DNA from: Enhygromyxa salina
GTDB lineage: Bacteria; Myxococcota_A; Polyangia; Nannocystales; Nannocystaceae
NCBI RefSeq assembly: GCF_000737335.2
Contig: NZ_JMCC02000041.1
Location: 9,599-73,598, forward strand
Direction of reading: 5' to 3'
Length of the DNA: 64,000 nt
Positions within the stretch are counted from its first letter, which is position 1, and every line of letters starts with the position of its first letter. Made by a program: the position numbers and the translations under genes. A model generated the notes under the pieces. It worked only from the letters and a program-made list of their open reading frames with translations, made no database searches and was not told where the DNA came from. Positions 24,833 to 34,400 of this stretch are shown piece by piece.

Positions 24833-25285
24833 TCAGGCTTCGCTAACCCCGAACGCGAGGATCCGCGCCCGCAGCTGCTCGGGTATGGCGACCGACTTCC
24901 CGTGCTCGGGGCTCCGCTCGTCGAGGTTCATGACAACACACACGCTGCGCCCGGTCGCCCGCCGCCCGTCCACCCCATGAACCTCATACCCAAACCCGAT
25001 CGAGCTGCGCCCCAGCTTGGTCACCCGCTGGTGGATCTCGATCCGCTCCCCAAACCGGCTCGGCCGCTCGAAGTCCGCCTCGGTGTGCACGGCCGGGAAC
25101 CCCAGCTTGCGAACCCGCACGAACTCGTCGTAGCCAAACCCAAGGTGGGCCGGAAACCAGGTCTCCATGGCTTGGTGAAAAAAGTCGAAGAAGCGCGGAA
25201 AGTAGACGATTCCCGCGGGGTCGCAGTCGCCGAAGCGGACCTCGATGGCGAGCTTGTGCACGCCGGGGCCAGTAGACGTGGTCAC
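24833..25285 (-). CDS. Acyl-CoA thioesterase, 4-hydroxybenzoyl-CoA thioesterase/YbgC family
   Basis: A 150-residue hot-dog-fold enzyme. The signature VRFGDCDPAGIVYFPRFFDF contains the catalytic Asp of the 4HBT-I group (D in G-D-x-D-x-x-G-(I/H)-V-(Y/H)-x-x-x-Y/F). The rest (MDEFVRVRKLGFPAVHTEADF-like, RVTKLGRSSIGFGYEV, GRSVCVVMNLDERS) is typical of the family at normal length. It hydrolyses acyl- or aroyl-CoA thioesters in the cytoplasm. The start is GTG 25285. It is divergent from the enoyl-CoA hydratase gene with 24 bases between start codons, so the two share a promoter region and probably a CoA-thioester pathway. Confidence 0.88.
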   Translation of the reverse strand: MTTSTGPGVHKLAIEVRFGDCDPAGIVYFPRFFDFFHQAMETWFPAHLGFGYDEFVRVRKLGFPAVHTEADFERPSRFGERIEIHQRVTKLGRSSIGFGYEVHGVDGRRATGRSVCVVMNLDERSPEHGKSVAIPEQLRARILAFGVSEA

Positions 25286-25309
25286 GATGCGGCAGTGTAT
25301 GCTCGGCCC

Positions 25310-26101
25310 ATGTCACTCGTCGAGTACGCCGCCGCCGAAGGGATTGCGACCCTCACCCTCAACAACGCGCCCGCCAACTGCTACTCGCGCGAGATGATGA
25401 CCGAGCTCGACGCGGCGATCCTGACGGCCCGCTTCGACGCCAGCGTGCACGTCATCGTGATCCGGGGGGCCGGTGAGAAGTTCTTCTGCGCCGGGGCCGA
25501 CATCGCCATGCTCGACGGCGCGGATCCCTACTTCAAGTACAATTTCTGCCTGCACGCCAACGAGACGCTGCTGCGGCTCGAGCACACGCCCAAGCTGGTG
25601 ATCGCGGCGATCGATGGGCACTGCGTTGGCGGGGGCCTCGAGATCGCGCTGGCCTGCGATCTTCGCATCGCCCGCGCTGGCGCCGGGAAGGCCGGGCTGC
25701 CCGAGGTCAAGCTGGGGGTGCTGCCTGGCACCGGCGGCACCCAACGGCTGGTGCGCCTGGTCGGCAAGCCCAAGGCGATCGAGCTGATGGCCGTGGGTGA
25801 CACCTTCGACCATGCCCGCGCGCTCGAGCTTGGGCTGTTCGACCACCTGTGGGAGGCCGCGTCGCACGATGACTTCCACGCCAAGGTCCGGGCCTGGTCG
25901 CAGCAGTTCGTGCCGCCCAACGCGGCGTCGCGGGCGGTCGGGCTGATCAAGCGGGCGTGCCAGACCGGCGCCGAGGTGGCGATCGCGGATGGCCTCGCGC
26001 TCGAGCGCGAGCTTCAGCAGCGCCTGTTCGAGAGCGAGGACGCCCGCGAGGGGCTCGCGGCCTACAACCAGCGGCGCAAGCCCGAGTTCACGGGGCGCTG
26101 A
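25310..26101 (+). CDS. Enoyl-CoA hydratase/isomerase family protein
   Basis: A 263-residue crotonase-fold enzyme. Visible family blocks: IATLTLNNAPANCYS, VIRGAGEKFFCAGADIAML (oxyanion-hole strand with the A-G-A-D-I motif), IDGHCVGGGLEIALACDLRI (second oxyanion Gly), and GLPEVKLGVLPGTGGTQRL (the E and G-G-T-Q-R-L block near the catalytic position). The length is typical. It acts on 2-enoyl-CoA or related thioesters in fatty-acid or aromatic degradation. ATG 25310 is the chosen start. The kinase-like gene starts six bases after its stop, so the two are probably translated from one mRNA. Confidence 0.9.
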   Translation: MSLVEYAAAEGIATLTLNNAPANCYSREMMTELDAAILTARFDASVHVIVIRGAGEKFFCAGADIAMLDGADPYFKYNFCLHANETLLRLEHTPKLVIAAIDGHCVGGGLEIALACDLRIARAGAGKAGLPEVKLGVLPGTGGTQRLVRLVGKPKAIELMAVGDTFDHARALELGLFDHLWEAASHDDFHAKVRAWSQQFVPPNAASRAVGLIKRACQTGAEVAIADGLALERELQQRLFESEDAREGLAAYNQRRKPEFTGR

Positions 26102-26107
26102 CCGGCC

Positions 26108-28066
26108 GTGTCGTCTACGCCCATGACCGGCTCCGCGGGCGCCATGTTTGGGCGCTACGTGTTGGTGCAGAGCATCGGCCGCGGCGACATGGGTGAGGTC
26201 TGGGTGGCGATCGATCCCGACTTGGATCGCAAGGTCGCGCTCAAGCTGCTGGCGCCGACGACGGAGGCCAAGCAGCCCAACAGCACGGCCCAGCTGCTGG
26301 CCAACGCCCGCGCAATGGCCGGCCTGACCCACCCGCATGTGGTCACGATCCACGATGTCGGCGAGGTCGATGGCCAGCTGTGCATCGCAATGGAGTACGT
26401 GGACGGGCAGTCGCTCGCGGCGTGGTTGTCGCGTGGTCCGTACTCGTGGCAAGAGGCGCTGGCGGTCCTGCGTCAGGCTGGGGCCGCCCTGGCCGCTGCC
26501 CATGATGTCGGGCTGGTCCACCGCAACTTCAAGCCGGGCAATGTCATGATCGACAGCAGCGGCCGCGTGCGCGTGCTCGACTTTGGCCTGGCGCGATCGC
26601 AGCAATCGGACGGGGCCCCGCTGCGCTACCTGGCGCCGGAGCAGCTGCGCGGCGAGCCGGCCGACGCGCGCAGCGACATGTTCTCGTTTTGCGTGGTGCT
26701 GTTCGAGGCGCTGTATGGCGCGCGGCCCTTCGCTGGCGACACACGCGAAGCGCTCGCGGCCCAGATCAAGGGTGGCAAGCGGGTCGAGATCGCAGCAGAG
26801 GAGCGCGCCCCCGCGTGGGTTCACGAGGTCGTGATCCGGGGCCTGGCCCACGATCCAAACCACCGCTTCGACGACATGCAGAGGCTGCTCCGGGCGATCG
26901 AGCGATCACCTGTCCAGCAACAGCGACGGCGTCGGGTGATCGCGGCGACGCTGGTGACCATGACGATCACCGTTGGCCTGGTGGTTGGGATCACCCGTCA
27001 CGATCCCTGCGATGCCCAGGCCGCCCGCGCGCTGGCGTGGAACCCCGCGCTCGAGGCCCAGCTGCGCGCCCAGATCGACCCGCGCACGCCAGCTGGATCG
27101 CTCGTCAGTCAGCGACTCAGCGAAGGTCTGGAACGCTCGAGCGCCGCGTGGGCGGCCGGCCAGACCCAGCTGTGCCACGACCTTCGCGCCAAGCGCATCA
27201 CCCCGGGTCTGCAGGCGGTGCGCGAGCGCTGCCTGCAGGATCGCAGGCTCGCGATCAACGCGCTGACCGGGCTGAGCACGAGCGGTGAAGACGGCAGCCC
27301 AGATCTGCTCGATGCCCTCGCGGCAAGGCCCTACGCGGGGCTGCGCAGCCTTGGCGATCCGGCCCGGTGTATCGAGCTGGGCATCGCCGTCAGCGATGCG
27401 CCTGCCCGCAGCGAAGCGCGAGCGATCGCCCGGGCGCGCACCAGGCTGATGCTCGCGCTCGCACCCGCAGGCATGAAGCAGTACGCCGCGACCGAGCTCG
27501 CGCGCGTTGACGAGGCAGCTGATCTGGACGCCGCGGATCTCGAGCACACGCTGCTGCGGGGCCGGCTCGCGGCCGCGGCCGGCCAGCTCGACGCCGCGCA
27601 GCGCGATCTGCATGCCGTCGCCCGAGCCGGGACGGCAAACCACCACGAGCTGGCGGTCCGCGCTTGGCTGGCGCTGGTCGAGTTCGTCCTCGCGGCCGAG
27701 CCCAGCGCCGTGGCGACGACAGATGCGGCGCCCGAGCAGGCTGAGCGCGCCACTCGTCTGTGGCAGGCCGTGCGGCTCCTGGACTACGCGCAGGCCCTGA
27801 CAGGGCCGGGGGCGTCCGTCTTGCGTAGCCAGATCGCGCTGCTCCGGGGGCGACTGGCGCTCGCGCTGGACCAGCCAGCGCTCGGCTTGTCCAGCCTCGA
27901 TGCGGCGATCGAGCGGGCCGAGCTCGAGCCCACGCGCGACCCAGACTTGCTCGCTGAATTGCTCGACCTCCGGGCCGCGCTGCTACCTGTCCCCCAAGCC
28001 GCGGCCGCGGATCGGGCCCGCGCGAGGGCGGTCCGGATCGAGGCATTTGGCCCAGATCGGCAATGA
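26108..28066 (+). CDS. Ser/Thr kinase-like membrane protein with catalytic Asp replaced by Asn (likely pseudokinase)
   Basis: A 652-residue protein with a eukaryote-type kinase fold. Present are the Gly-rich loop IGRGDMGEVWVA, the ATP-binding Lys (K46 in VALKLL), DFG (D158 in VLDFGLA), the APE motif (YLAPEQL) and the D-x-x-x-x-G helix (DARSDMFSFCVVLFE). The catalytic loop, however, reads LVHRNFKPGNVMID: the invariant Asp of HRD is Asn140 (codon AAC at 26525-26527). Residues about 280-300 form one membrane span. The C-terminal 350 residues are Ala/Leu/Arg-rich helical repeats, TPR-like. The start is GTG 26108 (ATG 26123 is an alternative). Most myxobacterial homologues read HRDFKP, so this is probably a pseudokinase, or a kinase with a changed mechanism. 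It lies six bases after the enoyl-CoA hydratase gene. Confidence 0.85.
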   Translation: MSSTPMTGSAGAMFGRYVLVQSIGRGDMGEVWVAIDPDLDRKVALKLLAPTTEAKQPNSTAQLLANARAMAGLTHPHVVTIHDVGEVDGQLCIAMEYVDGQSLAAWLSRGPYSWQEALAVLRQAGAALAAAHDVGLVHRNFKPGNVMIDSSGRVRVLDFGLARSQQSDGAPLRYLAPEQLRGEPADARSDMFSFCVVLFEALYGARPFAGDTREALAAQIKGGKRVEIAAEERAPAWVHEVVIRGLAHDPNHRFDDMQRLLRAIERSPVQQQRRRRVIAATLVTMTITVGLVVGITRHDPCDAQAARALAWNPALEAQLRAQIDPRTPAGSLVSQRLSEGLERSSAAWAAGQTQLCHDLRAKRITPGLQAVRERCLQDRRLAINALTGLSTSGEDGSPDLLDALAARPYAGLRSLGDPARCIELGIAVSDAPARSEARAIARARTRLMLALAPAGMKQYAATELARVDEAADLDAADLEHTLLRGRLAAAAGQLDAAQRDLHAVARAGTANHHELAVRAWLALVEFVLAAEPSAVATTDAAPEQAERATRLWQAVRLLDYAQALTGPGASVLRSQIALLRGRLALALDQPALGLSSLDAAIERAELEPTRDPDLLAELLDLRAALLPVPQAAAADRARARAVRIEAFGPDRQ

Positions 28067-28103
28067 CCCAACACCTGGGCGCCAAGCCCGATATGATGCG
28101 CGC

Positions 28104-29252
28104 ATGACCATGCATGCTCGCGTCGTTCACCTGATCTCGCTCTCATTGCTCTCGCTCGCCTCGTTGATCGCGGCTTGTGGAGATGACAGCCCAGCAACGA
28201 CCACCGAAGGAACCGACACCAGCGGCAGCGAGACCGACGCCTGCCTCGAGGGGGACTGCGGGACCAGCACGGGTGATGGTGACGGTGATGGTGACGGTGA
28301 CGGTGACGGTGACGGTGATGGCGATCCGGGTGATGGCGACGGTGATGGTGATGGCGACGGCGATGGTGACGGCGACGGCGACGGCGATGGCGACGGCGAC
28401 GGTGACGGCGACGGCGACCCCGGCGACGAGGGTCTCGCCTGCCCGATCGTCAACGAGTGCCTGTTCGCGTGTAACGGCGACATGGCTTGCCAAGAGGCTT
28501 GCTTCACCGACGCGAGCCCCAACGCGGTCGTCGAGTCCGGGGCGTTGCTGCAGTGCGCCTTCGAGAACAACTGCAACAACCAAAACTGCATTGAGCAAAA
28601 CTGTGCGGGCGAGGTCTACGCTTGCTACACGGGCACCGGCACTTGTGGCCAGCTCGCGGAGTGCTCCGAGATGTGCGGCGGCGACGAGGTCTGCGAGACC
28701 GATTGCTTCGTCGAGTCATCCGGGCTGGCGCAACAGCAGATTCAAGCCCTCGACGAGTGCGTGATCGACAATGACTGCCAGGACCAGCAGTGCATTTTCG
28801 ACAACTGCAACAACGAGCTGCAAAGCTGCGTGGGTGGGATGAGCGACACCCTGCCCTGCCCGCTGATCGCCGAGTGCCTGATCGACTGCGACGGCGACCC
28901 CGTCTGCGACCTGACCTGCACCCCCGCGACGCCCGAGACCGAGGCCGAGGCCGAGAGCGTGTTCGGCTGCGCGCAGATCGAGGACTGCAACGACTTTGAT
29001 TGCACCCAGATGGCCTGCCCCAACGAGTGGGGCATGTGCGTGGCGGGTGACGGGAGCTGCGCCGACATCGCCCTGTGCGTGGAGGCCTGCGCGGGCGCGG
29101 AGCTGTGCGAGTACAACTGCGTGACGCAGGGCGAGCTCATGGCCCAGGCCGTGTTCGGTGCGGTGGCCGAGTGCGCGGTCGACAACGACTGCCAGGACCA
29201 AGACTGCATCGACGCCAACTGCAGCGCCGAGTTGATGGCCTGCCTCGGATAG
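28104..29252 (+). CDS. Cys-rich repeat lipoprotein with long (GD)n linker
   Basis: A 382-residue surface lipoprotein. The signal peptide (VVHLISLSLLSLASLIAAC) has lipobox IAAC. Residues about 55-105 are an acidic linker of alternating Gly-Asp. The rest consists of four tandem repeats of about 65 residues (starting at LACPIVNECLFAC, TGTCGQLAECSEMC, LPCPLIAECLIDC, GSCADIALCVEAC). A typical copy has ten cysteines with spacing C-x5-C-x3-C-x5-C-x3-C, a gap of about 20 residues, then C-x5-C-x4-C-x4-C-x6-C (CVIDNDCQDQQC and CIFDNC). The even number suggests intra-repeat disulfides. I do not recognise the family. ATG 28104 is 37 bases after the kinase-like gene. Confidence 0.82.
   Translation: MTMHARVVHLISLSLLSLASLIAACGDDSPATTTEGTDTSGSETDACLEGDCGTSTGDGDGDGDGDGDGDGDGDPGDGDGDGDGDGDGDGDGDGDGDGDGDGDGDPGDEGLACPIVNECLFACNGDMACQEACFTDASPNAVVESGALLQCAFENNCNNQNCIEQNCAGEVYACYTGTGTCGQLAECSEMCGGDEVCETDCFVESSGLAQQQIQALDECVIDNDCQDQQCIFDNCNNELQSCVGGMSDTLPCPLIAECLIDCDGDPVCDLTCTPATPETEAEAESVFGCAQIEDCNDFDCTQMACPNEWGMCVAGDGSCADIALCVEACAGAELCEYNCVTQGELMAQAVFGAVAECAVDNDCQDQDCIDANCSAELMACLG
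28271..28425 (+). repeat. Degenerate GGNGAY hexanucleotide array
   Basis: About 25 units of GGTGAT/GGTGAC/GGCGAC/GGCGAT, interrupted by two GATCCG/GACCCC-type units, encode the GD linker of the Cys-rich lipoprotein. Mixed third positions show it is older than the array at 17443. Confidence 0.9.
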
Positions 29253-29382
29253 CTCGCGTCGCGCCACTGCGCTCGCTGCGGGCCGTCGAGGAGGCCCGCC
29301 AGTGTGTTGCAGCGCCGGTCGCAAGACCCAGCCCAACCACGAGACGTGGACGCCTGCCGCGCACACACCCTATGCTGCGCGC

Positions 29383-31452
29383 GTGCCCCCAGGTGTGACC
29401 GCGCAACCGCGCGAGACCGGCGCGAGGGCGCTCGCTTGGGGCTGCCAACTATTGCTCCTCGTCTTGGGGCTGGGCCTGGGCGCCTGCAAGCACGGCCCGA
29501 GCCCCGCCGAGCTGCGCGGCGCCGAGTACCTGATCCGCAAGGTCGAGTTCGAGGGCAACGAGCGGTTCAAGCCCGGCGAGCTGCACGAGTACCTCGAGCT
29601 GCGGCCGACCGAGCGGCTCCCACCGCAGCGCTATTGGTTCTACGAGGGCCTGATCCCGATCGACAGCGAGCGCCTCGTCGCGCTGTATCACGCCCACGGC
29701 TACTTCGAGGCCGATGTCGTCGACGTCCGCGTCGACCACATCGAGCGTAAGCGCAAGCGCGAGCGCAAGAAGCGGGTCGATCTGACCTTCGTGATCGAAG
29801 AGGGCCCGCTGACCCGCGTTGGCGCCGTGCAGCTGCGCTGGCCCGAGGGGCCGGCGGTCGGTCCTTCGCGGGAACAACGAAGCACCGCGTTCGCGCGCGC
29901 GCCCTCGGTCGACCCCGCGGACATCGCCAAGCTGATCTCGATCGAGGTCGACGATCCATTTGAAGTGCCCGCGATCAACCGCTCGGCGGCCGCCGTGCGC
30001 GAGCGCCTGCGCCAAGCCGGGTACCCCTACGCGTCCGTCGAGCACCTGGCCCGGGTCAGCCCCGAGGCCCAGACGGCCAGCGTCGACTTCGAGGTTCGCC
30101 CGGGCCCGTTCATGCGGATCGGCGAGCTCGAGATCACCGGGCTGGCGACGGTGCCCGAGCGCCCGGTCCGGGTCGAGCTCGAGCGATTGATCGGCAGGCC
30201 CTACTCGCCCGCGTTGGTCCAACAGATCGAGCAGCGAACCTACGCGCTTGGGGTGTTCTCGACCGTCACGATCGACCAGCAGCCCAGCGACCGGTCCAAC
30301 GTGACGCTGAACGCCGATCAGACGGGGACGCTGGATCTCGAGATCGCGGTCAAAGAGAGCGACCCCCAGCGGATCCGCGTGGGGGTGGGTCTTGGGTTCG
30401 AGCCCAACCGCTGGGACCAACGAGTCAGCGCCCGCTACAGCCACGAGAACCTGTTTCGTGCGCTGTACCGGCTGCGGCTGACCGCGCGGGCCGGCTACGC
30501 GGAGCTGCCCAACCTGATCCAGCCGCAGGCCCACGGTCCGTTCGCCGAGATTGATCTTCACGCCGAGAAGAAGGGCCTGCTCGAGAAGCACCTGGTCTGG
30601 ACGCTAGAGCCCAAGCTCGAGCTGGGCATCGAGCAGGGCTACCAATATTGGTCGTCGAGTCACCGATTTGGGCTCTCGCGCTTCTTCACCCGGTGGGTTC
30701 AGCTGCGGCTCAACCACACGCTGCGCTACGTTAATTTTTTCTCGATCTCGCCGACGCTGCGCACCCAAGACACGTTCTTGAGCCTGGACTTTCGTGACCC
30801 CTACATCATCAGCGCGGTCGGGCTGGGGGCCACGGTGTTCGCCGTGGATCAGATCGCGGCGCCCAACCAAGGCGCGGTGATCGGGATCGACTACCAGGTC
30901 GCGGGTGGGCCGTTTGGCGGCCAGTATGACTTCCAAGAGATCACCCCCTTCGTGCGCCTGTACTGGCGGCCGATCGAGCGCTTGCAGATAGCGGCGCGGG
31001 CCCGGGTTGGGTTGATCTTCCCGTTTGGGGATCAACCCGGCGCGCCGATCGACCTGCGCAGCTACCTTGGCGGCACCGACACCGTCCGCGGTTGGGGCCT
31101 GCGTCGGCTCTCACCGCGGGTTGACGACTGCGAGCCCGGCGAGAACTACCGAGACGGCACCTGCACGTCGATCCCAGTGGGCGGCAACACGGCCGTGCTC
31201 GCCAACGTGGAGGTGCGGGTCCGAACCTGGAAGCAGCTGTGGGTCGCCGGCTTCGTCGATGGCGGCGACGTCCAAGCGGGGGTCGCCAGCTTCGTGCCCA
31301 AGGAGTGGAACTACAGCGCTGGCGGGGGGCTGCGCTACGACACGCCGATCGGCAAATTCAGGCTCGACGTCGGGTTCCGGCTCAACGACACGCCGCTGTC
31401 CGAAGGCGAGCCGATCTGGGCGCTGCACTTTGGGTTGGGAGAGAGCTTTTGA
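29383..31452 (+). CDS. TamA/BamA-family outer membrane protein (POTRA plus beta-barrel) with lipobox
   Basis: A protein of about 689 residues of the Omp85 superfamily. After a hydrophobic signal (LLLLVLGLGLGAC) comes a lipobox-like LGAC. POTRA domains follow (LIRKVEFEGNERFKPGELHE, IEEGPLTRVGAVQLRW, FMRIGELEITGLATVPE, GVFSTVTIDQQP). From about residue 325 it becomes a beta-barrel (RIRVGVGLGFEPNRWDQRVS) with the C-terminal FRLDVGFRLN and final aromatic GLGESF expected of outer-membrane barrels. Its stop codon overlaps the start of tamB, so it acts as the TamA partner in outer-membrane protein or lipid insertion. GTG 29383 is the start used (GTG 29395 possible). Lipidated TamA variants (TamL) are known in Bacteroidetes; here the lipobox is an unusual feature that rests on the signal alone. 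Confidence 0.88.
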   Translation: MPPGVTAQPRETGARALAWGCQLLLLVLGLGLGACKHGPSPAELRGAEYLIRKVEFEGNERFKPGELHEYLELRPTERLPPQRYWFYEGLIPIDSERLVALYHAHGYFEADVVDVRVDHIERKRKRERKKRVDLTFVIEEGPLTRVGAVQLRWPEGPAVGPSREQRSTAFARAPSVDPADIAKLISIEVDDPFEVPAINRSAAAVRERLRQAGYPYASVEHLARVSPEAQTASVDFEVRPGPFMRIGELEITGLATVPERPVRVELERLIGRPYSPALVQQIEQRTYALGVFSTVTIDQQPSDRSNVTLNADQTGTLDLEIAVKESDPQRIRVGVGLGFEPNRWDQRVSARYSHENLFRALYRLRLTARAGYAELPNLIQPQAHGPFAEIDLHAEKKGLLEKHLVWTLEPKLELGIEQGYQYWSSSHRFGLSRFFTRWVQLRLNHTLRYVNFFSISPTLRTQDTFLSLDFRDPYIISAVGLGATVFAVDQIAAPNQGAVIGIDYQVAGGPFGGQYDFQEITPFVRLYWRPIERLQIAARARVGLIFPFGDQPGAPIDLRSYLGGTDTVRGWGLRRLSPRVDDCEPGENYRDGTCTSIPVGGNTAVLANVEVRVRTWKQLWVAGFVDGGDVQAGVASFVPKEWNYSAGGGLRYDTPIGKFRLDVGFRLNDTPLSEGEPIWALHFGLGESF

Positions 31453-34400
31453 GCGAAGCTGACGAACCCAGCCCCACGCCGGGCGAGCTCCCAGACGCGC
31501 TCCCAGACGCGCCGCCCGACACGCCGCCCAGCAAGCGGCGCCGCTGGTGGCGTTGGCTGGTCCGCCCGATCGTTGGGCTGATCGGCCTGGTGGCGCTGGC
31601 GATCCTGATCGTCGCGTGGGTCCCGGCGGCGTCGCAGGGGGTCGCTCGGTTCGCGCTCGAGCGCTGGGACGCCGGGATCCCCGGTGAGGTCGAGTGGCAG
31701 GGCATGAGCGGGAGCTTGGGGGCGGGCCTCGAGCTGCAGGGCTTCGAGCTGCGCGATGGTGACGGGCGCGAGCTGGTCCGCGCGAGCTCGGTGCTGCTCG
31801 ATCTTCAGATGGCGGACCTGCTGCGGCTCGAGGCAGGGCTCGAGCGCGTGCAGCTGCACGAGCTCGAGGTCTGGGTCGACCACGACTGGGGCGCACTGGC
31901 GGCCCCCAGTGAGGCCCCCGCGGAGCCCAGTGAGGGCTTGGGGCCCAACCTGCCGATCCGGATCCGCGCGGCGCTCGAGCTCACGGACACGAAGATCTAC
32001 CTCGCCGATCAACTGCTGGTCAGCAACGAGCTGTTGACGCTGCAGATCACGGGCATGCAGCGCAGCGCACGGGCGAAGCTCGAGCTGGTCGGCACCGCGC
32101 TCCCGCAGCAGGATCTGCGGGTCGAGGGGTTGACGCTCGCGCTCGCCTGGGCGGAGCCAGAGGTGACCCTCGAGCAGCTCGAGATCCAGACCGAGCTTGG
32201 GCGCCTGCACACGCTCGAGTCCGCCACCGCCAACCTCGCAGCGTCGACTGGCGAGGTGGGGTTGCAGCTCGAGGCCAACGTGGACAGCCTCGCCGACCGC
32301 CTGGGGCTCGAGCAGCTCCGGGGGCTCGACGAGGCCGTGGTGCGGGTTCACGGGGAGCTGCGTGATGATCCCGCTGCGCAGGCCCAGCTGATTGTGGTGG
32401 CCGCGCTGGGTCGCGGGAACACGCTCGCGCTGATCGCCAAGGCCTCGACCCCCGCACCCGACGCGCGCCGCGTCGACCTTCACCTCGACGCGACGCTGGC
32501 TGCAGCGCAGCTTCACCCCGAGCAGGGCCCGCTCGCGCTGGTGCTCGACGCCGGCCTCGAGCAGGACGCAGAGGGGGCGCTCGCGGCCACGCTCGAGCTG
32601 CGGGCCAACGATTCACGCAGCGGCGCCGCGCTCGAGCTCGACGCGGGCGGCGACGCGACCAGCCTGTCGCCGCCGCGCGGATCGGCGTGGCTCGAGCTGC
32701 GGGGGCCCGCGCTCGAGGGCAAGGCCGCGGTCGCCAGCTCGGACGCGCGGGCGCTCGATGCCAGCTGGTCGTTCGTGATTCCGGATCTCGGCGCCCCGCT
32801 CGAGCTGCTCGCGCCCTACCTCGATCAACCACAGCTGGCCGCCGTCCGCGGCTCGCTGGAGCTCACGGGCAGCTGCGCAAGCGAGCTGGGCCAGGACCTG
32901 GCGACGACGCGCTGTCCGATCGCGCTGGGGGTCGAGCGCGTCGCCGGGTTCGACACCCAGCTGGGCAAGGCGACGCTGACCGGTGCGGTGTCCCCGTTCG
33001 CGGACCCCGTGGCGTTCGACGCCCAGCTCGGGATTGAAAGTCTGCGCCACGCGGCGGTCAGCCTCGACCAGGCCCAGCTCACGGCCGCGGGCACCCCCGA
33101 GCGGATCACCGTCGCCGGTCGCGGACAGGGCATGCGCGAGCGGTTCGAGATCGACGCGAGCTTGTCGCTGGCGGGTCCCGACAAGCAGATCGACCTCGCC
33201 AAGCTGATGCTGGTGACCTCGCGCGGCACGGCCCCCGTGGAGCTCACGCTCGCTCGCCCGACGCGGATCACCATCAGTCCCGAGCGGATCGCCGTGCGCG
33301 ACCTTCAGGCCTACGCGGTCGGCGGGCTGATCGCCGCACACGGCCACGTGGGGCTCGCGGATCAAGCCAGCGACCTGCACGTGGAGCTGCTCGGGGTCGA
33401 CCTCGCGCGGGTTGACGCCGTCGTCCCGGGTCCGCGGCTGCGCGGGCGGATCAACCTCGAGGCGACGCTGCGTGGCCGCCTGGATCACCCCTCGGGCTGG
33501 GCTCGGCTCCGCGCCGACACGCTCGAGATCGACGACAACCGGATCGGTGAGGTCGAGCTCGCGGCCAACTTGTGCGGCGCGGCGGGTCTCGAACGCACGC
33601 TCGCGGCTGAGCTCGCCAGCGTCGGCCAATGCACGTCGCCGGGTGAGCTACTGGCGCGGCTTCGCGTCGCGGGCCCGCTCGCCAAGACCGTCGAGCTCGA
33701 CGCCCGCGTGCCCCTGCGGTTTGGCGAGCAGGTCGGGCTGCGACCGGGTCGCCCGCTCGCGGCGCGACTGCTGGTCCGCGAGTTCAACCTGCTCGAGATC
33801 GGCGGCATGATGCCGCCAACCCCGAGCTGGTGGCGGCAGATCCCCCCAGACGCGAGCGCGCCGCCCGGGGATCCGCGGCTGATCCCGACCGGTCTTGTCG
33901 ACGTCGAGCTCACGCTCAGCGGCACCAGCACCCGCCCACGCGCGCAGCTGATCGCCAGCGCCCGCGACATCACAATTGATCGCACAAAGCTGGGCACGGT
34001 GGTGATCGGGTCCTCGCTCGGCGACGCAGGCTTGCTCCTCGATCTCGACGCCGAGCTCCCGATGGCCAAGCTCGGGCTCGACCTCGAGATCCCCGTGTGG
34101 CTCAACCTGACGCGACCGGGGCTAAAGTGGAAGCGCGAGGCCGAGCACGCGGTGACGGTCTCGCTCGTCGACCTCGATCTCGACGCGCTCGAGCAGACCC
34201 TGGGCCCCAAGCTCCCGGCGCTGGCCAGCGCGCTCGCCCAGGCTGATCTCGGCGGTCGCGTCTCGGCGTCGATCCAAGGCCGCGGCCCGGCGACCGGGCC
34301 GACAAAGGCGACCCAGGAGGTTCCGTGGCTGGTGGCCAGCGTCAACGCCAGCGAGCTCACCCACGCCGAGGATCCGCTCGGCGACGCCAGCGTCGGCGTC

